Counted from the stretch's first letter, positions 13,941-26,320 are shown. The stretch: 64,000 nt of DNA from Cardiocondyla obscurior (GCF_019399895.1 NC_091865.1:377001-441000), one strand, 5' to 3'. The notes: a model not told the origin generated them from the sequence alone. A program made the numbers and translations.

Positions 13941-15095
13941 TTAAACCAAATCTGCTACGGTGAGCACAACAGAGGCCCGAACCGGGCATAGTGATGCAAG
14001 TCGTATCGACGCGCGATCCTGTCGGCATCTCGGAATGCGCGCTAGGTGCATAGACTATCAACTGCTGTAGAATATTCATTCGGAGTCTAGCGTCCACGGT
14101 GACCGGCGTGTCGACGAAGTTAACCATAAGCGCCACGACGGGTGCATCGTGTCGCTGTACCATTTCTAGGATTTCCTCGGTGACCAACGCGGTCTGTCCG
14201 GAGAGTCTCGCTTAATAACAGGGCTTCCTTTTCAAACACGACAAAGATTTTGAATACACTGTAATGCGACACGGCCGCGGCTTTTTGCACCGGCAAATTT
14301 TAGTCCCGCAATTAATGTTCGCTGGAAGCCAGGTATATTCATTACTAGAAAAGCCGGCACTCGTACTAATGTCTCATTGAAAAAGCGTCCTTTCTGGTCG
14401 CGTCACGGCTTCGGATAACATCTGAAATAATATTGAGATACGATGATATTGAAATTAAACAAATATCGTAATAAGCAGTAGAAGTTTCTTTTTTATCAAA
14501 TTTATATTTTAAATACAAATAAAATTTCTTTTGGAAGTTTATTGAATTAAAAATTATTTTCGAACATTGTTAATGGAAATAACGCTAGAATTTAAATTGA
14601 GGTATTCAAATGTCACGTCGCAATGAGAGTCGGGATCTGCTTGGGTAACGTTGAACTGATGCAAATGATATTGTTTCCGTACCGAGTTCCATTCTCAAAC
14701 GGAGCCTTGGAGGACGATCCTCATCCGGTTGTTTGGTGGTTTCCTCGTACCGTTCGCTATCGCGTCAAGTATAGTATTCGTCGTATGGCTTGATCCGTTG
14801 GATTTTTTTTTGTTAACTGTTTGCGTTCGTGGGACCTGCGGTTAAGTTAGCGCGAAGTTGAGGATTACTTTCAGTTCGAGAGACTTCGCCTTCTCCACGA
14901 GTTTGTCAGCTAAAATACTGTAATCTTTGTCGACAGCAATATAATTAGCGATGTCAAATCTAAATTCAAACTACGAAATAGCGTAGATTAGTGACAATCG
15001 TGTACATTTGCTCCAATGTCCGCGATACGTTCTAATGTGATAGGTTTTAAATCCCCTATGCGATCTCCGTCACTGTCTTTGAAATTCCTCGAATA
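13941..15095 (-). pseudogene. Decayed tandem copy of the maltase gene
   Basis: Read on the minus strand, 15095-14595 matches the intact maltase from about residue 38 to 199, but only across several frames. Recognisable pieces are FKDSDGDRIGDLKPIT, LERIADIGAN, LVEKAKSLELKVIL, RIKPYDEYY and QYHLHQF. They are separated by stops (after GANVHDCH, in the tryptophan of the YVWRD-like segment, and before EWNS) and by frameshifts. About 650 nt of exon 1, coding for residues about 200-416 with all three catalytic residues, is missing. Exon 2 survives as 14421-13941. Its ancestral acceptor CAG is still in place, the frame is broken early, and a longer readable piece holds VVALMVNFVD and QQLIVYAPSAHSE; another frameshift precedes the old C-terminus and stop (TAA near 13941). 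The intact gene lies 640 bp away on the same strand, so a tandem duplication followed by decay is the simplest history. It cannot make an active enzyme. Confidence 0.93.
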
Positions 15096-15564
15096 GACAC
15101 GTCAATTATTAGAACAATCAACGTTGAGCTAAAGACATATATAGGTCAAAACGATTGATGTAATTGTACAAATAAGTATTTAAAATAAACATTTACACAT
15201 AAAAAATTTTATTTAAGTTTTAACAAAAATCGAGTTATTGGAATATGATTTTTATTTGATAAATTATTGGTAAATAATTTCACTTAAAAATTACTGATAA
15301 CGATAAGTTACGTTCTGCACGATAACATTGAAATACTGATAATAGCTTTCCACTTATAAATTTAATAATATGAAAAAAAATTGTCACATTTTTATTAAAA
15401 ATGTTTATTGTATTTAATAAAAAGTTACTGCAATTCTTATAAAGACAATTATTAAAATAACAAGAAGCAATTGAATTAAAAAATTTAATGAATATCGATA
15501 TGTGCCTTGAATTAACATCAGTCTAATTAAGTACATTACATGTAGAAAGCAACAAGAAATTATT

Positions 15565-15591
15565 TTTATTCCGGCTAAAATTAAATTTATT
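15565..15591 (-). terminator. Candidate poly(A) signals of the maltase gene
   Basis: Two AATAAA hexamers on the minus strand (TTTATT on the plus strand at 15586-15591 and 15565-15570) lie about 140-170 nt past the TAA stop. The region is AT-rich, so one or both could occur by chance. Cleavage sites are not determined. Confidence 0.4.
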
Positions 15592-15732
15592 TTGTCAAAT
15601 AAAAATATAATAATTTGTAGATATACAGAACGGTACTAATTACATTGATTTGAAATGCCATTGAAATGATTTTTTTTACGATTAATAATAATTTGATTTT
15701 CATAAGAAATTATTCGTAAGAAAAGTAATAAT

Positions 15733-17569
15733 TTAATCAAACAAATCTCGTGTGGCGAACACGACGGAGGCCGCGCCGGGCAGAGTGACGGAACCCATAT
15801 TGATCTCCGTTCTTGGACGTAGTTTAGAGTGCACACTAGGTGCATAGACGGTCAACTGCTCCGGAATATTCAACCAGTTAGTTACATCTATGGTGACATC
15901 GATGTTGTCGTTGAAGTTCACTATGAGCGCCACGACGGATTTTCCGTATCGCCGTACTATCCCTAGAACGTTTTCGGAGATACAGCAATCAAAACAGAAC
16001 AATTCAACTTCCAAAGAGCCTTGCTCGATAACGGGTTTCTTCTTCAATTTTATCAAAGATTTGAACACTTTATAATGAGACCAATCTTGGTTTTTTTGCG
16101 CTTCCAAATTCAAGAATTTGTAATTATCGTTTACTGGGAGCCACGTTTCGTTATGAGTAGAAAAGCCAGCATTAATCTCGCTGTTCCATTGGAAAGGCGT
16201 TCTTTCTGGATCTCGTGATTTTAGATGATATCTGAAAAAAAAAAAATTATATATTTTACACGCGATCTAATTATTACACGACAATTAATTGTGTTTCAAT
16301 TTTTTTTTTTTTGCGACAATACCTGTCGGGTCCAGCAAGGCATCCAGCTGGATCTACGGTTTCGTTGTACGTGAAATTTCTGTCGAGCATACCGATCTCG
16401 TCGCCGTTGTAAACTACACTCACGCCTGGCAAAATTGTCGCTATCATATTAAGTTGATCGGCTCGTTTTTCACCGAATCTGGAAGCTGCGCGATGATTGT
16501 CGTGATTTCCCACCACCCAATTTGCAACATATTCCGTACCATTAGGTACATTTTCTATCCAACGATCGATTAAATGCTTATGATCTGCCGCACTGGATTT
16601 ATTATGCAGATCACCCATAAACATAAAATTAAATGGTACCGTTGAGCCCGATATATAATATTTCATAGTGAGATCGAAGTCGGTATAAGCCTCGGTCAGG
16701 ATCATTTTTGTGTCAGGATTCTTTGGATGATTATTCATTAACTCCCTCCAAGACTTGAGAACCTCGTAAGTTTCCTCAAGATTTTTCGAATAAATGTGAT
16801 CTAGGTAATCGTAGTCGTCGTCAGGTAATCCAGGTATGTTACTTAGCGGCTCGTCGAGAAATCTTTCATCTTCGTACATATGATTGATAGCGTCAATACG
16901 GAAGCCTTCCACACCTCGGTCCAACCAAAAAGTTATTACGTTTTCCATTTCTTTTCGTAAAGCAGGGCTACGGTAATTAAGATCCGGTTGTCCTTCAACG
17001 AATTGATGCAAATAAAACTGCTCCCTTTTGCAATTCCATTTCCAGGCGGAACCTCCGAAAACGCTCAACCAATTATTTGGTGGTAACGGCTCGTCTTTAT
17101 CATAAGATCGCGCGTCACGCCAAACGTAAAATTCATCGTAAGGTTTTTCCCTGTGGATACTTTTGTTGAACCACGGATGATCGTCGGAGCTGTGATTCGG
17201 TACAAAATCAAGAATCACTTTTAATCCTAAAGAGTTGGCTTTCTGTACAAGCTTGTCAAAATCATCTAGGGTACCATATTCGTCGTGAATATCAGTAAAA
17301 TTAGCAATGTCGTAGCCGAAATCTTTCTGTGGACTAGTAAAAATTGGTGACATCCACAACGCGTCAGCTCCGATGTCCGCGATGTGTTCTAATTTGCTTG
17401 TGATACCGTTCAAATCTCCTACACCGTCTTCATTACTGTCCATGAAACTTCTTGGATAGATTTGATACACTAGACTGTTTTTGTACCAGTCCTTACCTGC
17501 ACTCTGAACCAGATTTTTACTGGCCACAACGGCCAACGTCGTCACAACAATAATACACGAGCGAAGCAT
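15733..17569 (-). CDS. Secreted GH13 alpha-glucosidase (maltase), two exons
   Basis: Exon 1 is 17569-16323 and exon 2 is 16231-15733, with a 91-bp GT-AG intron (16322-16232) whose acceptor follows a long T run. The joined frame codes for 581 aa, the usual length for insect maltases. Residues 2-16 form a hydrophobic signal core, so the product should be secreted; there is no C-terminal hydrophobic tail for a GPI anchor. The GH13 hallmarks are present: region I DFVPNH (121-126), region II GFRIDA with nucleophile D226, acid/base E293 in LTEAY, and D357 in NHDN. The join restores SRDPERTPFQWN, a conserved stretch of the family, which confirms the splice. The enzyme releases glucose from sucrose- or maltose-like sugars in gut or gland. 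ATG 17569 is the first in-frame ATG; the frame stays open upstream to 17620 but without an ATG. All catalytic residues are intact. Exact substrate preference cannot be read from sequence. Confidence 0.96.
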
Positions 17570-17604
17570 TATGTTAGTTTGGCTTTGACTGTTTACTCCG
17601 ACTG

Positions 17605-17613
17605 CTTTTATAT
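17605..17613 (-). promoter_or_regulatory. TATA box of the maltase gene
   Basis: The minus strand reads ATATAAAAG here, about 40 nt before the maltase start codon. A TATA box normally places transcription start about 30 nt downstream, near 17580, which leaves a leader of only about 10-15 nt. This suits a highly expressed, tissue-restricted digestive enzyme gene. The motif is seen directly; the start site is inferred. Confidence 0.6.
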
Positions 17614-18122
17614 GAGGCAATAAAAGTATAAAAAAAATTTTTTTTTTTAACTAACATTATCAACTGATAAACTTGTTTAAGTTTAATCGTGAAAATTATT
17701 AACTGATAACGATACCTGCATTGTTTGCTCTGCCGTTTATATCAAGTAGTGATATCCATGATTTTATGCACAATCGGTTGCATTGTATTACTACTTTTAT
17801 CGCAATATGTAATAATTATTGCAATTGTGCATTCGATGTGAAATTATTCCACTGCTATTATCTATTAGCTATACTCCATATAGACGTATAAAAACACGTT
17901 GACACAGATATTTGCGAAAATAATCACTGCTTGAACTTGGCTGCAAATAATCGATATAATTTCACAAAACATTTCACGTTTGCCATACGTTTCGCGGTGT
18001 GATATTTATTATTCTATCTCGCACAAAAAAAAAAAATTAAAAATTTGACAATGCCCCGAGCGCAGATATTATAAAAATTTCTAGCGACGGAATTCACTGA
18101 TTCGTCTCGTCATTCAATTCAT
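17614..18122. other. Maltase upstream region
   Basis: AT-rich DNA between the maltase TATA box and the inverted repeat. It presumably holds the maltase regulatory sequence, but no individual site stands out. Confidence 0.4.
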
Positions 18123-18285
18123 GTAAAAGTGTATATACGGTTAGCGAACGAACACCAAACTAACAGACCGACCGCGGAACATTCGTCGGCGATGTGTGTC
18201 GTCGGTGTGTTATTTATGCAGTGATTGATTTGTTTGTGAACGTTCGCGTTCGATGTTCGTTCGCTAACTATATACACACCTTTAC
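18123..18285. repeat. 163-bp imperfect inverted repeat
   Basis: The left arm GTGTATATA at 18129-18137 plus GTTAGCGAACGAACA at 18140-18154 pairs with TGTTCGTTCGCTAAC at 18254-18268 plus TATATACAC at 18269-18277. That is 24 matched bases with a 2-nt bulge. Outer GTAAA (18123-18127) and TTTAC (18281-18285) extend it. The 99-nt centre is CpG-rich and codes for nothing obvious. It could be a MITE-like element or a structured regulatory site. I see no target-site duplication at its ends. Confidence 0.75.
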
Positions 18286-19089
18286 GAGAATCGATTTAGC
18301 TGCAACTGTACTTACAAATTCGCAGAATTACATGACCCGCGTGCTATTATAACATGCTCTCTGACAGGAAGAGATTTGCGGTTTTCCCGCGAAAAGCGGC
18401 GACCTCGCGCTTTAGTGCCGCGCGTAACGTCGTCTTGTAGCCGGCCGATAAGATTTTTTTTCGATCCGCTACCACTTGAAAAATGGCAAACATTCAGACC
18501 CGCACCATCTCGCGTGCGCAAGGCGTTTATGCGTGTTGGCCTCGTAACTGCTATCGCGACCTATGCCTAATTATACAGGTGGTTCCCCACCCGCGTTCCT
18601 TACTTTTTTCATACAGCATCGCCACGAGGGTCAATTTAATCTTTGCGCGAGCGTCAAGCTTTCCGTCGGGAATAAATTTGCCATTACCGCGAAATAACGT
18701 TGACATAGTTGCAGGACCCTTTCTTTTTTTCCCCCTTTTAGTTAGAGGCTATTTTTCATCACTCTGTACGTGCGCCTAGTATTCCAGTACGGTACGAAAA
18801 TTTTGCTCCTACCTTTAAAATTCAATGGCGATACTTTTTGAAATAAACTTCCTCTCATAATATGATAAAGTGCCATCGTTCAACATTCTTCGGGAAGCTT
18901 TACTATAAAGAACGCGGTGAGAGTCTCGATACAATAGGGAGGAGAACAATTCACCGGCAAAGAGAAAAAAAAAAAAAGAAAAAAGAAAGTAAATCGAGAT
19001 TGCGAAGTAATTTATTGTACATCGGATGCGAAAATGATATTATTATCCGCGACAGGCTTACAATGCTTTACTGCTTTTCCATATTTTTA

Positions 19090-19124
19090 TTCGCTACTTG
19101 ATAGATAGCGAATAAATCAAGTAG
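19090..19124. repeat. Overlapping, mutually exclusive short hairpins
   Basis: TTCGCTA (19090-19096) pairs with TAGCGAA (19106-19112). CTACTTGAT (19094-19102) pairs with ATCAAGTAG (19116-19124). The two stems share bases, so only one can form at a time. No transcript is known here. Confidence 0.6.
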
Positions 19125-19171
19125 AGGAAACAACGTGTATGTGGTGTCAAGGGCACTTGAATTAAAATAGA

Positions 19172-19372
19172 TTTGCATATTTTATGTGGAGTCCACCGAT
19201 ATCGCGTGATCTATAAATAATTTTACTATTTAACTTGCATATTTTATGTGGAATCTAATATTATAACATCCATTACATATTATACTTTATAACAAATTTT
19301 GCTAATTAACTTACATATTTTATGCGATGTCTAACAGTATCACGTAATCTATAAATTATCTTACTATTTAAC
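19172..19372. repeat. Three-copy degenerate tandem repeat
   Basis: The units are 19172-19234 (63 bp), 19235-19310 (76 bp) and 19311-19372 (62 bp). Each starts TTRCATATTTTATGYG and ends in an ACTATTTAAC or GCTAATTAAC type sequence; units 1 and 3 share the middle element GTAATCTATAAAT or GTGATCTATAAAT. The units have diverged by substitutions and indels, so the array is not recent. Confidence 0.8.
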
Positions 19373-21016
19373 TTACGTAATAAATGAATGAATATATCAC
19401 TTAGACGATTCACACGTCTTTCTACAAAATCGTCTGACAGATGAAAAAAAGTCTTGATGGAAATAATTTTTTACGCCCCTTTGCTCTCTCGGCAGCATTA
19501 GGTACTTTGAAACACTCCGAGAAAGGCAACTCGCATTGCGTCGTTCTTTGCATTCCTCTGATATATTCTGTCATAGTGTTCGCGTTTGATATGAAGCGTG
19601 CGTTAGAGCTTTCAATGAAAGAAATAAATGTATTTTTCTCATTAACATAACCATAGCTTCATTCACGGATGCCAGTGAAAGGATGAAAAAATTTGCATGC
19701 AAAGGGCTAATAAGCCTAGTAAAAAAGATGAAGAGGCTCTTTATTCAATGATCTCTCTTTGTTGAATAATCTGATTCTATTTTAGTCAATAACGCGATGA
19801 AACATACATACATTTTTTTTTCTTTTAATAAATTTTCTTTAAAACGGTGAGATGCAATTTTATATTATTGCGTTTATGTGAGTATTTTTATAGATCGTGC
19901 GAAATCAGATAAATTTTAGCCAGATAAAAATGTTAAATCAACGAGTCGGAACAGCGCGAGTAATGCGTAAGAGAAGTAATATAGCGACAACGTGTAAATT
20001 GGTCACGGATTAAAAGCCCAGATTTTAAAGAACGTAACCGGTAAAAACGTTGTGTTTTGCGGAATAATTTACGGTTACGAATGCAGTGAGATGGCCGGGA
20101 AATATTACCGTCAGCAAGAATTCTCATACGGCTACCGCGGCCGTGAAGTTTTGTCTCTGAGTGTTATTTATACGGGTAATTTTCTTCATGGCTTACGGCC
20201 AACTTAATTCATTCATTATCCGGGCGGACGATAAAGACAATTTCGTTGAGATGATACATCATTCTTATTAGCGGCGCTATTCCCATTGTTAACTTTCGTT
20301 GGCTCTCAAGTTTATCAAAATTTCTGGTCTCATGATATTATTTATCAACCTTTCCACTAGCATATTAGCATACCCCGGGGAAATGTGTTGGGTTACATAA
20401 ACCCTTCATTTTCACTCGACGAATCTTATCATACTTGAGTGTTTGAGGATGAAAAATTTAGTAATTTTCGACGAATATTATAATTAAAAATACAAAACAC
20501 ATTAATATATTTTTATTAATATTTTATTTTATTGCCGTTTCTCTTACTGAGGTCTGTATGATTTTTTTTTTTTAACGCAAACACCTCACTGTAATAAATT
20601 TGTAGAACAAATATTGCAATAAAAATGATAAAAGAAAATCAAAACAGGATCGTTTTCCAATTTAAAAAATTATACTCTCTCACAACCGAGTCTTTTCGTG
20701 ACGAGAACCAATTTCCGCCGCGTTCGCGCTTCTATCACCTAATTAAAGTGAGTTTGTGTTACGCGAGTTTTATTTGCAGCGTAATTTTCAACGACCGACG
20801 CGACGAGGCGGTATTAAGTCAATTCTCACCGTGAGGAAGCTTTTCACGATGTGCGATCGTTTCGAAGGACCGACGCGACGTAGGCGGGCTTGGTCAGTGG
20901 CAACGAGGCCACCTTATGTCAGCCACCCTCAGTACGATGGGGTAGTCAAACAACCCCTTCGCAGTTTACAGCCGTAATTAACTTCCCAGGTTATTAGCCC
21001 TCGTTCGTAGCGTTAC

Positions 21017-21101
21017 TCCCTTCCTTTCTCTCTCATTCTCACTCTCTCTCTTTCTATCTCTCGAACTCGCTCCCTTTCTCTCTTTTTCTCTCTTTCTTTC
21101 T
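21017..21101. repeat. Pyrimidine-rich (CT)n low-complexity tract
   Basis: About 85 bp are almost purely C and T with interrupted CTCT blocks. Confidence 0.9.
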
Positions 21102-24100
21102 GATAGTCTCGACAGCCTTTCTCCCAACTCGCTGAATCCAATGGGCTCCAGCTATGTCGGCAAGTTTATCACGGCAAACTTCTGCGAAGAAATGTTTTTA
21201 GGAGTTGTTGAAAGTCGGAGATGCTTGGTGGAAGCCATCGTATAATCATTCGGCGTCGCGTGGTAGAAAAAGGGAGAGAAACTATATCCGCGGATAACGA
21301 ATGACTCTAGAAACTTTTCGGATTAGTCAAGATATGTACAATCGTTCGAAGAAGCGAAATTTTGTAAAATTAACAGGTTTTGAAAGGAAATTAATAAATG
21401 AAACTAATTAGAATTAATGATGCGAGCCGGTATTGTAGTTATCAAATTTTAATGATAGTTCTTCTCGATCTGGCTGGTTGACCGTAGTATCTTATTTCCG
21501 TTGTTGCGAAAGCAGATGGCATCTGTTGCATTTGCAGACTATTGTCGACAGGTAGCACATTCTTCTAAAAGTCATGACATTCCTTCCATTTGCGGCGCGA
21601 ACTTTCGTATCTAGATTTCACCGAAGAATACTCTTTCGTCTAACTTTGGATAAGCCTGAGGTGAAACTGCGTGGACATTTTAGTTATATAATTTAAGGAA
21701 GTTATCCACGCGTCACACTTTCCACGTCATTTGCTATTTGAAAGAAAAACGAGCTTGGGAATAATTTCGTTACTAGTTTAGGTAGATATGCAAATTTTGC
21801 AGAATTGCATAATTTTATTTACAGTGCCAGTTTTATCGCAATCTCATCGTAAGTTATACATAATTATTTGAAATTTTGGCGGTGCACGGCATTTATCGAC
21901 GTAATAAGTGTTACAGTTGTATTACTTAATGAAATAAATGGACGTCCTTTGAATGATAACGAGAGCGCGTGGTGAACAACTAAAGTAACATTATTACCTT
22001 GTACAAGTTGCAAATTGTAATTTCATACTAATTAATTAATATAACAATACAAAGCAATTTCGGAATTGCGAAATATACATTTTTATTTAAAACGCAATAA
22101 TATATATTATTATCATTTATATTTTCAACTGAGAGAATGTAATTACAAAAATCGTTATACATATATTAAATTTGATTAATACGCCTTCACAATACATAAA
22201 CGTCGTTTAATGCTAACGTATTGTGAATTTATTTATAATATTTTTAATTATTTCCTGTTATATTTGCATATTTGTTACACATGCAATAACACATAATTTT
22301 ACTCAATTTTTTATTTTAAACTTTACTAATGTTACTATCTTTGTATTTATCCACATTTTAAAATATACGCTTAAATTTATTTTTGAAACTTTAAGTAAAA
22401 AAAGAGAGAGAGAGAGAAAGAAAAAAAAAGGGAAAATAGAACTCTAAAAATGCAAATTTAATTCCATAATCTAGTGCAGAATGGTATGATATACGACAGA
22501 TATAACTTTAAGCATAAGGGATTATAAATAGCTAATGGAAAATTGAAAAGGAATATTTCTGATTTTCGTTCAAGTTTGCAGTAGAATTCAACGTGACTTT
22601 GCAATCAGTTCCCGTTATATTCTATCCTCCATATATATCTATGTAAATGTGTAGAACGTATGTGTATACTGTACGCAGCTGGACGATATTTCGTAGAAGC
22701 ACCCTCGCGAACGTAATTCAAAGCTACGGATCAAGTTCTCGGGAGATCCTTTACTCGTTTGTACCTTTCTTTCTTTTTTTTTTCTTCTTAATAATTATGC
22801 GCCTCGCCGACGAAAGACGTAGACTGGTCGTCACGTCTTGCCGGCCATGAAACCCAGGACGGTTCCTTCTTAGTCGAGGTCGCCAACTCCTTTCGAAAAC
22901 TTTGCCGAGTCTCGATGTAAACGACTGCGAGGCACTGTCTCGGCATCTCATTACACGACCAGCGCACGGCGGCCCTCCCGTAGTCTTGTAAAGGGAAAAG
23001 CCGGTAACTCCCGCGAGAAAGAGGCGAGACGTATTAGGCCGCGAAAGAGCTTTGAGTCGCACCGAAACACACTAATGAACGAATGGGAAATAATTTTGCG
23101 AAATTAAGTGGGCAAATTGTCAAATTATAGTTTCAACGGTAATGCTCATTGCAAAATTAGCGGAATTAGAGACGAATTAGTAAAAGGAAACATGCTCCTT
23201 TGAGTAGAAAGAAAGACTCTGCTTTTGGAAATGACACGTAGATGCAAGCGATTAAATCGTACGAGCATTTCGAAATTAACAATCGTCAAATCTATCTACC
23301 TCTTCTATTACACGCAAAGAGACTTACTTCGTTAAACTATAAATTTGAATAAAATTCGATTAATAATGAGTTTACTTCGTAACTGCGAATACTTAATTAT
23401 TACCTGATTCTAAACGAGTTTGTGACTCTGCAGAATTGCAGCGAGATTAACATCCGGAATTGGATTCGACCGGTGCGCTTTATCAAATGATCCGATTAAT
23501 TTATAAGAGGAACTACGTCAAAAACGCAAGTGCTTTCCAACGTAAATTACTGATCCACCTTACTGCGCGATACTTCAACTATCGTCAGCGCTTTAGCTTG
23601 TCAGGTACCTTATGATCCCGATAATTACGACGGGGTAATGACAGCGTATTTTCCGCGAGATAGGACTATCTCACGGTGAAACTCTTCGGTATTCGACGGG
23701 AGTGAATGGAAATAACGAGAGCGATAACTATAATACACACCGCCAAATCCCGGAATATAAAGTCTGTACGCAGTGAATAGCCGCGGTATTTATTCCGTGG
23801 AGTAGGGAAAGACGCTTTTCATTCCGCTGATCCGACAATCGCACGAAGAAGTCTTAAACTCCGTGGATCGCGGGACTTCTACGGTCTGCCATGAATCGAG
23901 TCGCTGTCGAGGGACGCCGTCGACGAAGAATCGCCCTTTAAGCCGCGCGCGCGAGCTTCCCTTTTGTGTAGCCGCGTTCGGTTGGCCCGGAAGAGGAACG
24001 ACGCGATGCCGGAAGGAAGGAAGGAACGTAAGGGTGAGGACGCGCCCGATATTTATGAGCCGCCGGCGAAAAATGTTTCACGGATCCCGGGGGATCGGCG

Positions 24101-24992
24101 GCAGCCCATTCACACCGACGATACCGCGTTCGCGACGCCGGGATCGCTTATCCTTTCGCGTCGCGGCGAACGAGAGCGCGCGGAAAAATAATACGCCGTC
24201 GGCGATTGCCTCTGCCGAATCGATCTGTCGACGTGCAACGACAAGGAACGGAAAAACGTTATTACATCAATCCGAGCGTTTCATTACGCGGCGGGTTTGC
24301 GCTCGCGTTCGCGATCGCCGTGAGAATCGGCTGGGATGCATAAACTGCTCTCGAAGGGGGCATTCCCCGCGATATTCCACACGATAAAATACAGGTCGGA
24401 CGCGCGCGGAAAGCCAAAGGAAAAATATTTCTCCTGCATTATCGTTGGTTTTTTAAGGCGACGTGCACAGTAAAGACAGCGTCATATTGATACAATTGAA
24501 ACTTTATCATTTTCAAAGAGTATTGTTATGTCTACTACGCGCCTTTATTATCGTGTATTATTTTAGACGGATCTTCTCGACTGTCGTGAACAATATTATA
24601 ACGGGGTACTACGCTTTTACGTTCCATCTTCTATTCGTACAACTGTTCCTCGTGCATTTATCGATGCACTAACGAGTTCTAACGCACGATAGACAGCTGT
24701 TTTATATAAAAAAAAGAAAAAAGAGAAACTCCACCGTTTGGTTCTCCCGGGGTTTAATTATCCAAGGTGTATAATGTTAAAATAACGCGGTTAGAACGTA
24801 TCCACGGATGATATCTGTTTCAGAGATAATCATGTCTCATATTGCGTGGGTTTTCGCCTCGGACTACGCCCGCTGGGCCTTCGCAACATGTCCCACAAGC
24901 GTGAGCAATTAAAATAATTAGGAGGAATAATCTCGCGCGCGGGTGAAATAGCGTGCCGTACTTGGAAACGCACAAGACGAGCGATAGAACGT

Positions 24993-25010
24993 GCGAGCGA
25001 GCGAGCGAGC
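24993..25010. repeat. (GCGA)n microsatellite
   Basis: Four and a half copies of a GCGA unit lie inside a CpG-rich patch. Confidence 0.9.
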
Positions 25011-25769
25011 TTGGATAGTAATAATTTAAACGCACGGTAACACACGCCGCCACTCTAATCCTACATACTTGCTCTACACACGCACTTTCAGAATATGAGA
25101 GAACTCGCGTGAATGACGACGCTCGCCATCGAGTAGTAAAATCTTAATATCCTTTTCGTTTAACCGACTGAGTTTCCTGGCCTAATTATGTACAGTTTCT
25201 AATTAAATAATTAATTATGCCCGAGTAAGTAATCCGTGGTATTGCCGGATAATGAAGGAAAGAATATCTCACAAACCTCGCTAGCCGATTATTTCATTAT
25301 CTTGTTCGGAAACGCGACGACAAGCCCGAGATCGATCTGGCGATCGAGCGACGTTTGTGCTTACCTTCGACGGGTGCGGAGAGCTCATATTAATTCATTA
25401 GGTTCGCGTAAGCGCATTCGCGCGTGAGAAAAAGAGGTAGGCGACGTGAGTGTCCGAGCGACGCATGAATAATCATCGTTCCACCGTTCATCGACGTGGA
25501 AAAGTAATTTGTTGTTCGAGAGAGCGAGGACGAGTGATAAATTGAATTCAGCAATCGAGCGCATTCAGATCGCCTGCCCGTCGTATCGTTAATTGACCGT
25601 CGTCGCGCCGAGGGAGGGACGCTCCGTTAACGCCGAGTACTAGAGATATATACGACACTTAAAATATACATCAGTCCACGCTACTAATCGTAACGAGCGT
25701 TGTGTAAATTGGAGGATCCTTAATGAGTGGCGCAATTAGCGATGCCGATGGCATGTGACGCGCTCACGC

Positions 25770-26264
25770 ATGTACGCGTCGCCGCCGCCGTTCAGGTTAC
25801 GTCGGGTTAGTATTTCGCCGATGGTTACGTTGTACTATCAGCTCTGCACGTGTCGTGGTGTTGCGTCGGGCGTACCGAGACGAAAAAACCCAATGATCGA
25901 TGTATCGAAAATGCTTGCTCGCAACGGAGAGGTGGACGCGCCCGATTGTGCTCGGCCAAACGGTCGGAAACGAACCGATACGCTTAATGTGCCGACGGTA
26001 ACTTCGACCAATCTGTGTCATCGATCGATGACGGCTGGCTCGCGTGGATACGTCGATAATTACGCGGATGCGATTCAAATAACCGAGATGATTGGCGCGA
26101 GGAAGGATATGGTGCAAGTGCGCCTCGTTACTTCCGCGTGCATCGGCCGAGCTTGTAACGTATCGATGTCGAGAATACGAGCAGAGGAACATATGAACGA
26201 TCCGTTACACCTGATTCACGTTTCAACGGAGAAAAATTGTTGCAAGTCCAATAAAAAAAATTAG
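25770..26264 (+). other. Unexplained ORF, open on both strands
   Basis: A 164-codon frame from the ATG at 25770 is overlapped on the minus strand by a 131-codon frame (26192-25797). Neither product shows a recognisable domain, signal or membrane segment. The block is CpG-rich and ends at an A run followed by a TC/TA microsatellite. Open frames on both strands are typical of stop-poor GC-rich DNA rather than of a gene. Confidence 0.12.
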
Positions 26265-26320
26265 TCTCTTTTTCTTTCTCTCTCTCTCTCAATATATATA
26301 TACATATATATGTATATATG
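26265..26320. repeat. TC and TA microsatellite
   Basis: A (TC)n tract around 26277-26290 runs straight into a TA-rich alternating tract to about 26320. Nothing else is seen in it. Confidence 0.9.

Noticed and set aside
16274..16322. Extra residues after the maltase exon 1 donor
   Set aside because: This is read-through of a 91-bp intron. Splicing restores the conserved SRDPERTPFQWN segment.
17570..17620. Longer maltase N-terminus starting at 17620
   Set aside because: The first codon there is TTG, not ATG, and the stretch contains the TATA box. The ATG at 17569 begins a normal signal peptide.
23863..24387. 174-codon plus-strand frame in a CpG-rich patch
   Set aside because: It starts with GTG, is a low-information arginine/serine-rich translation and has overlapping frames, as expected in stop-poor DNA.
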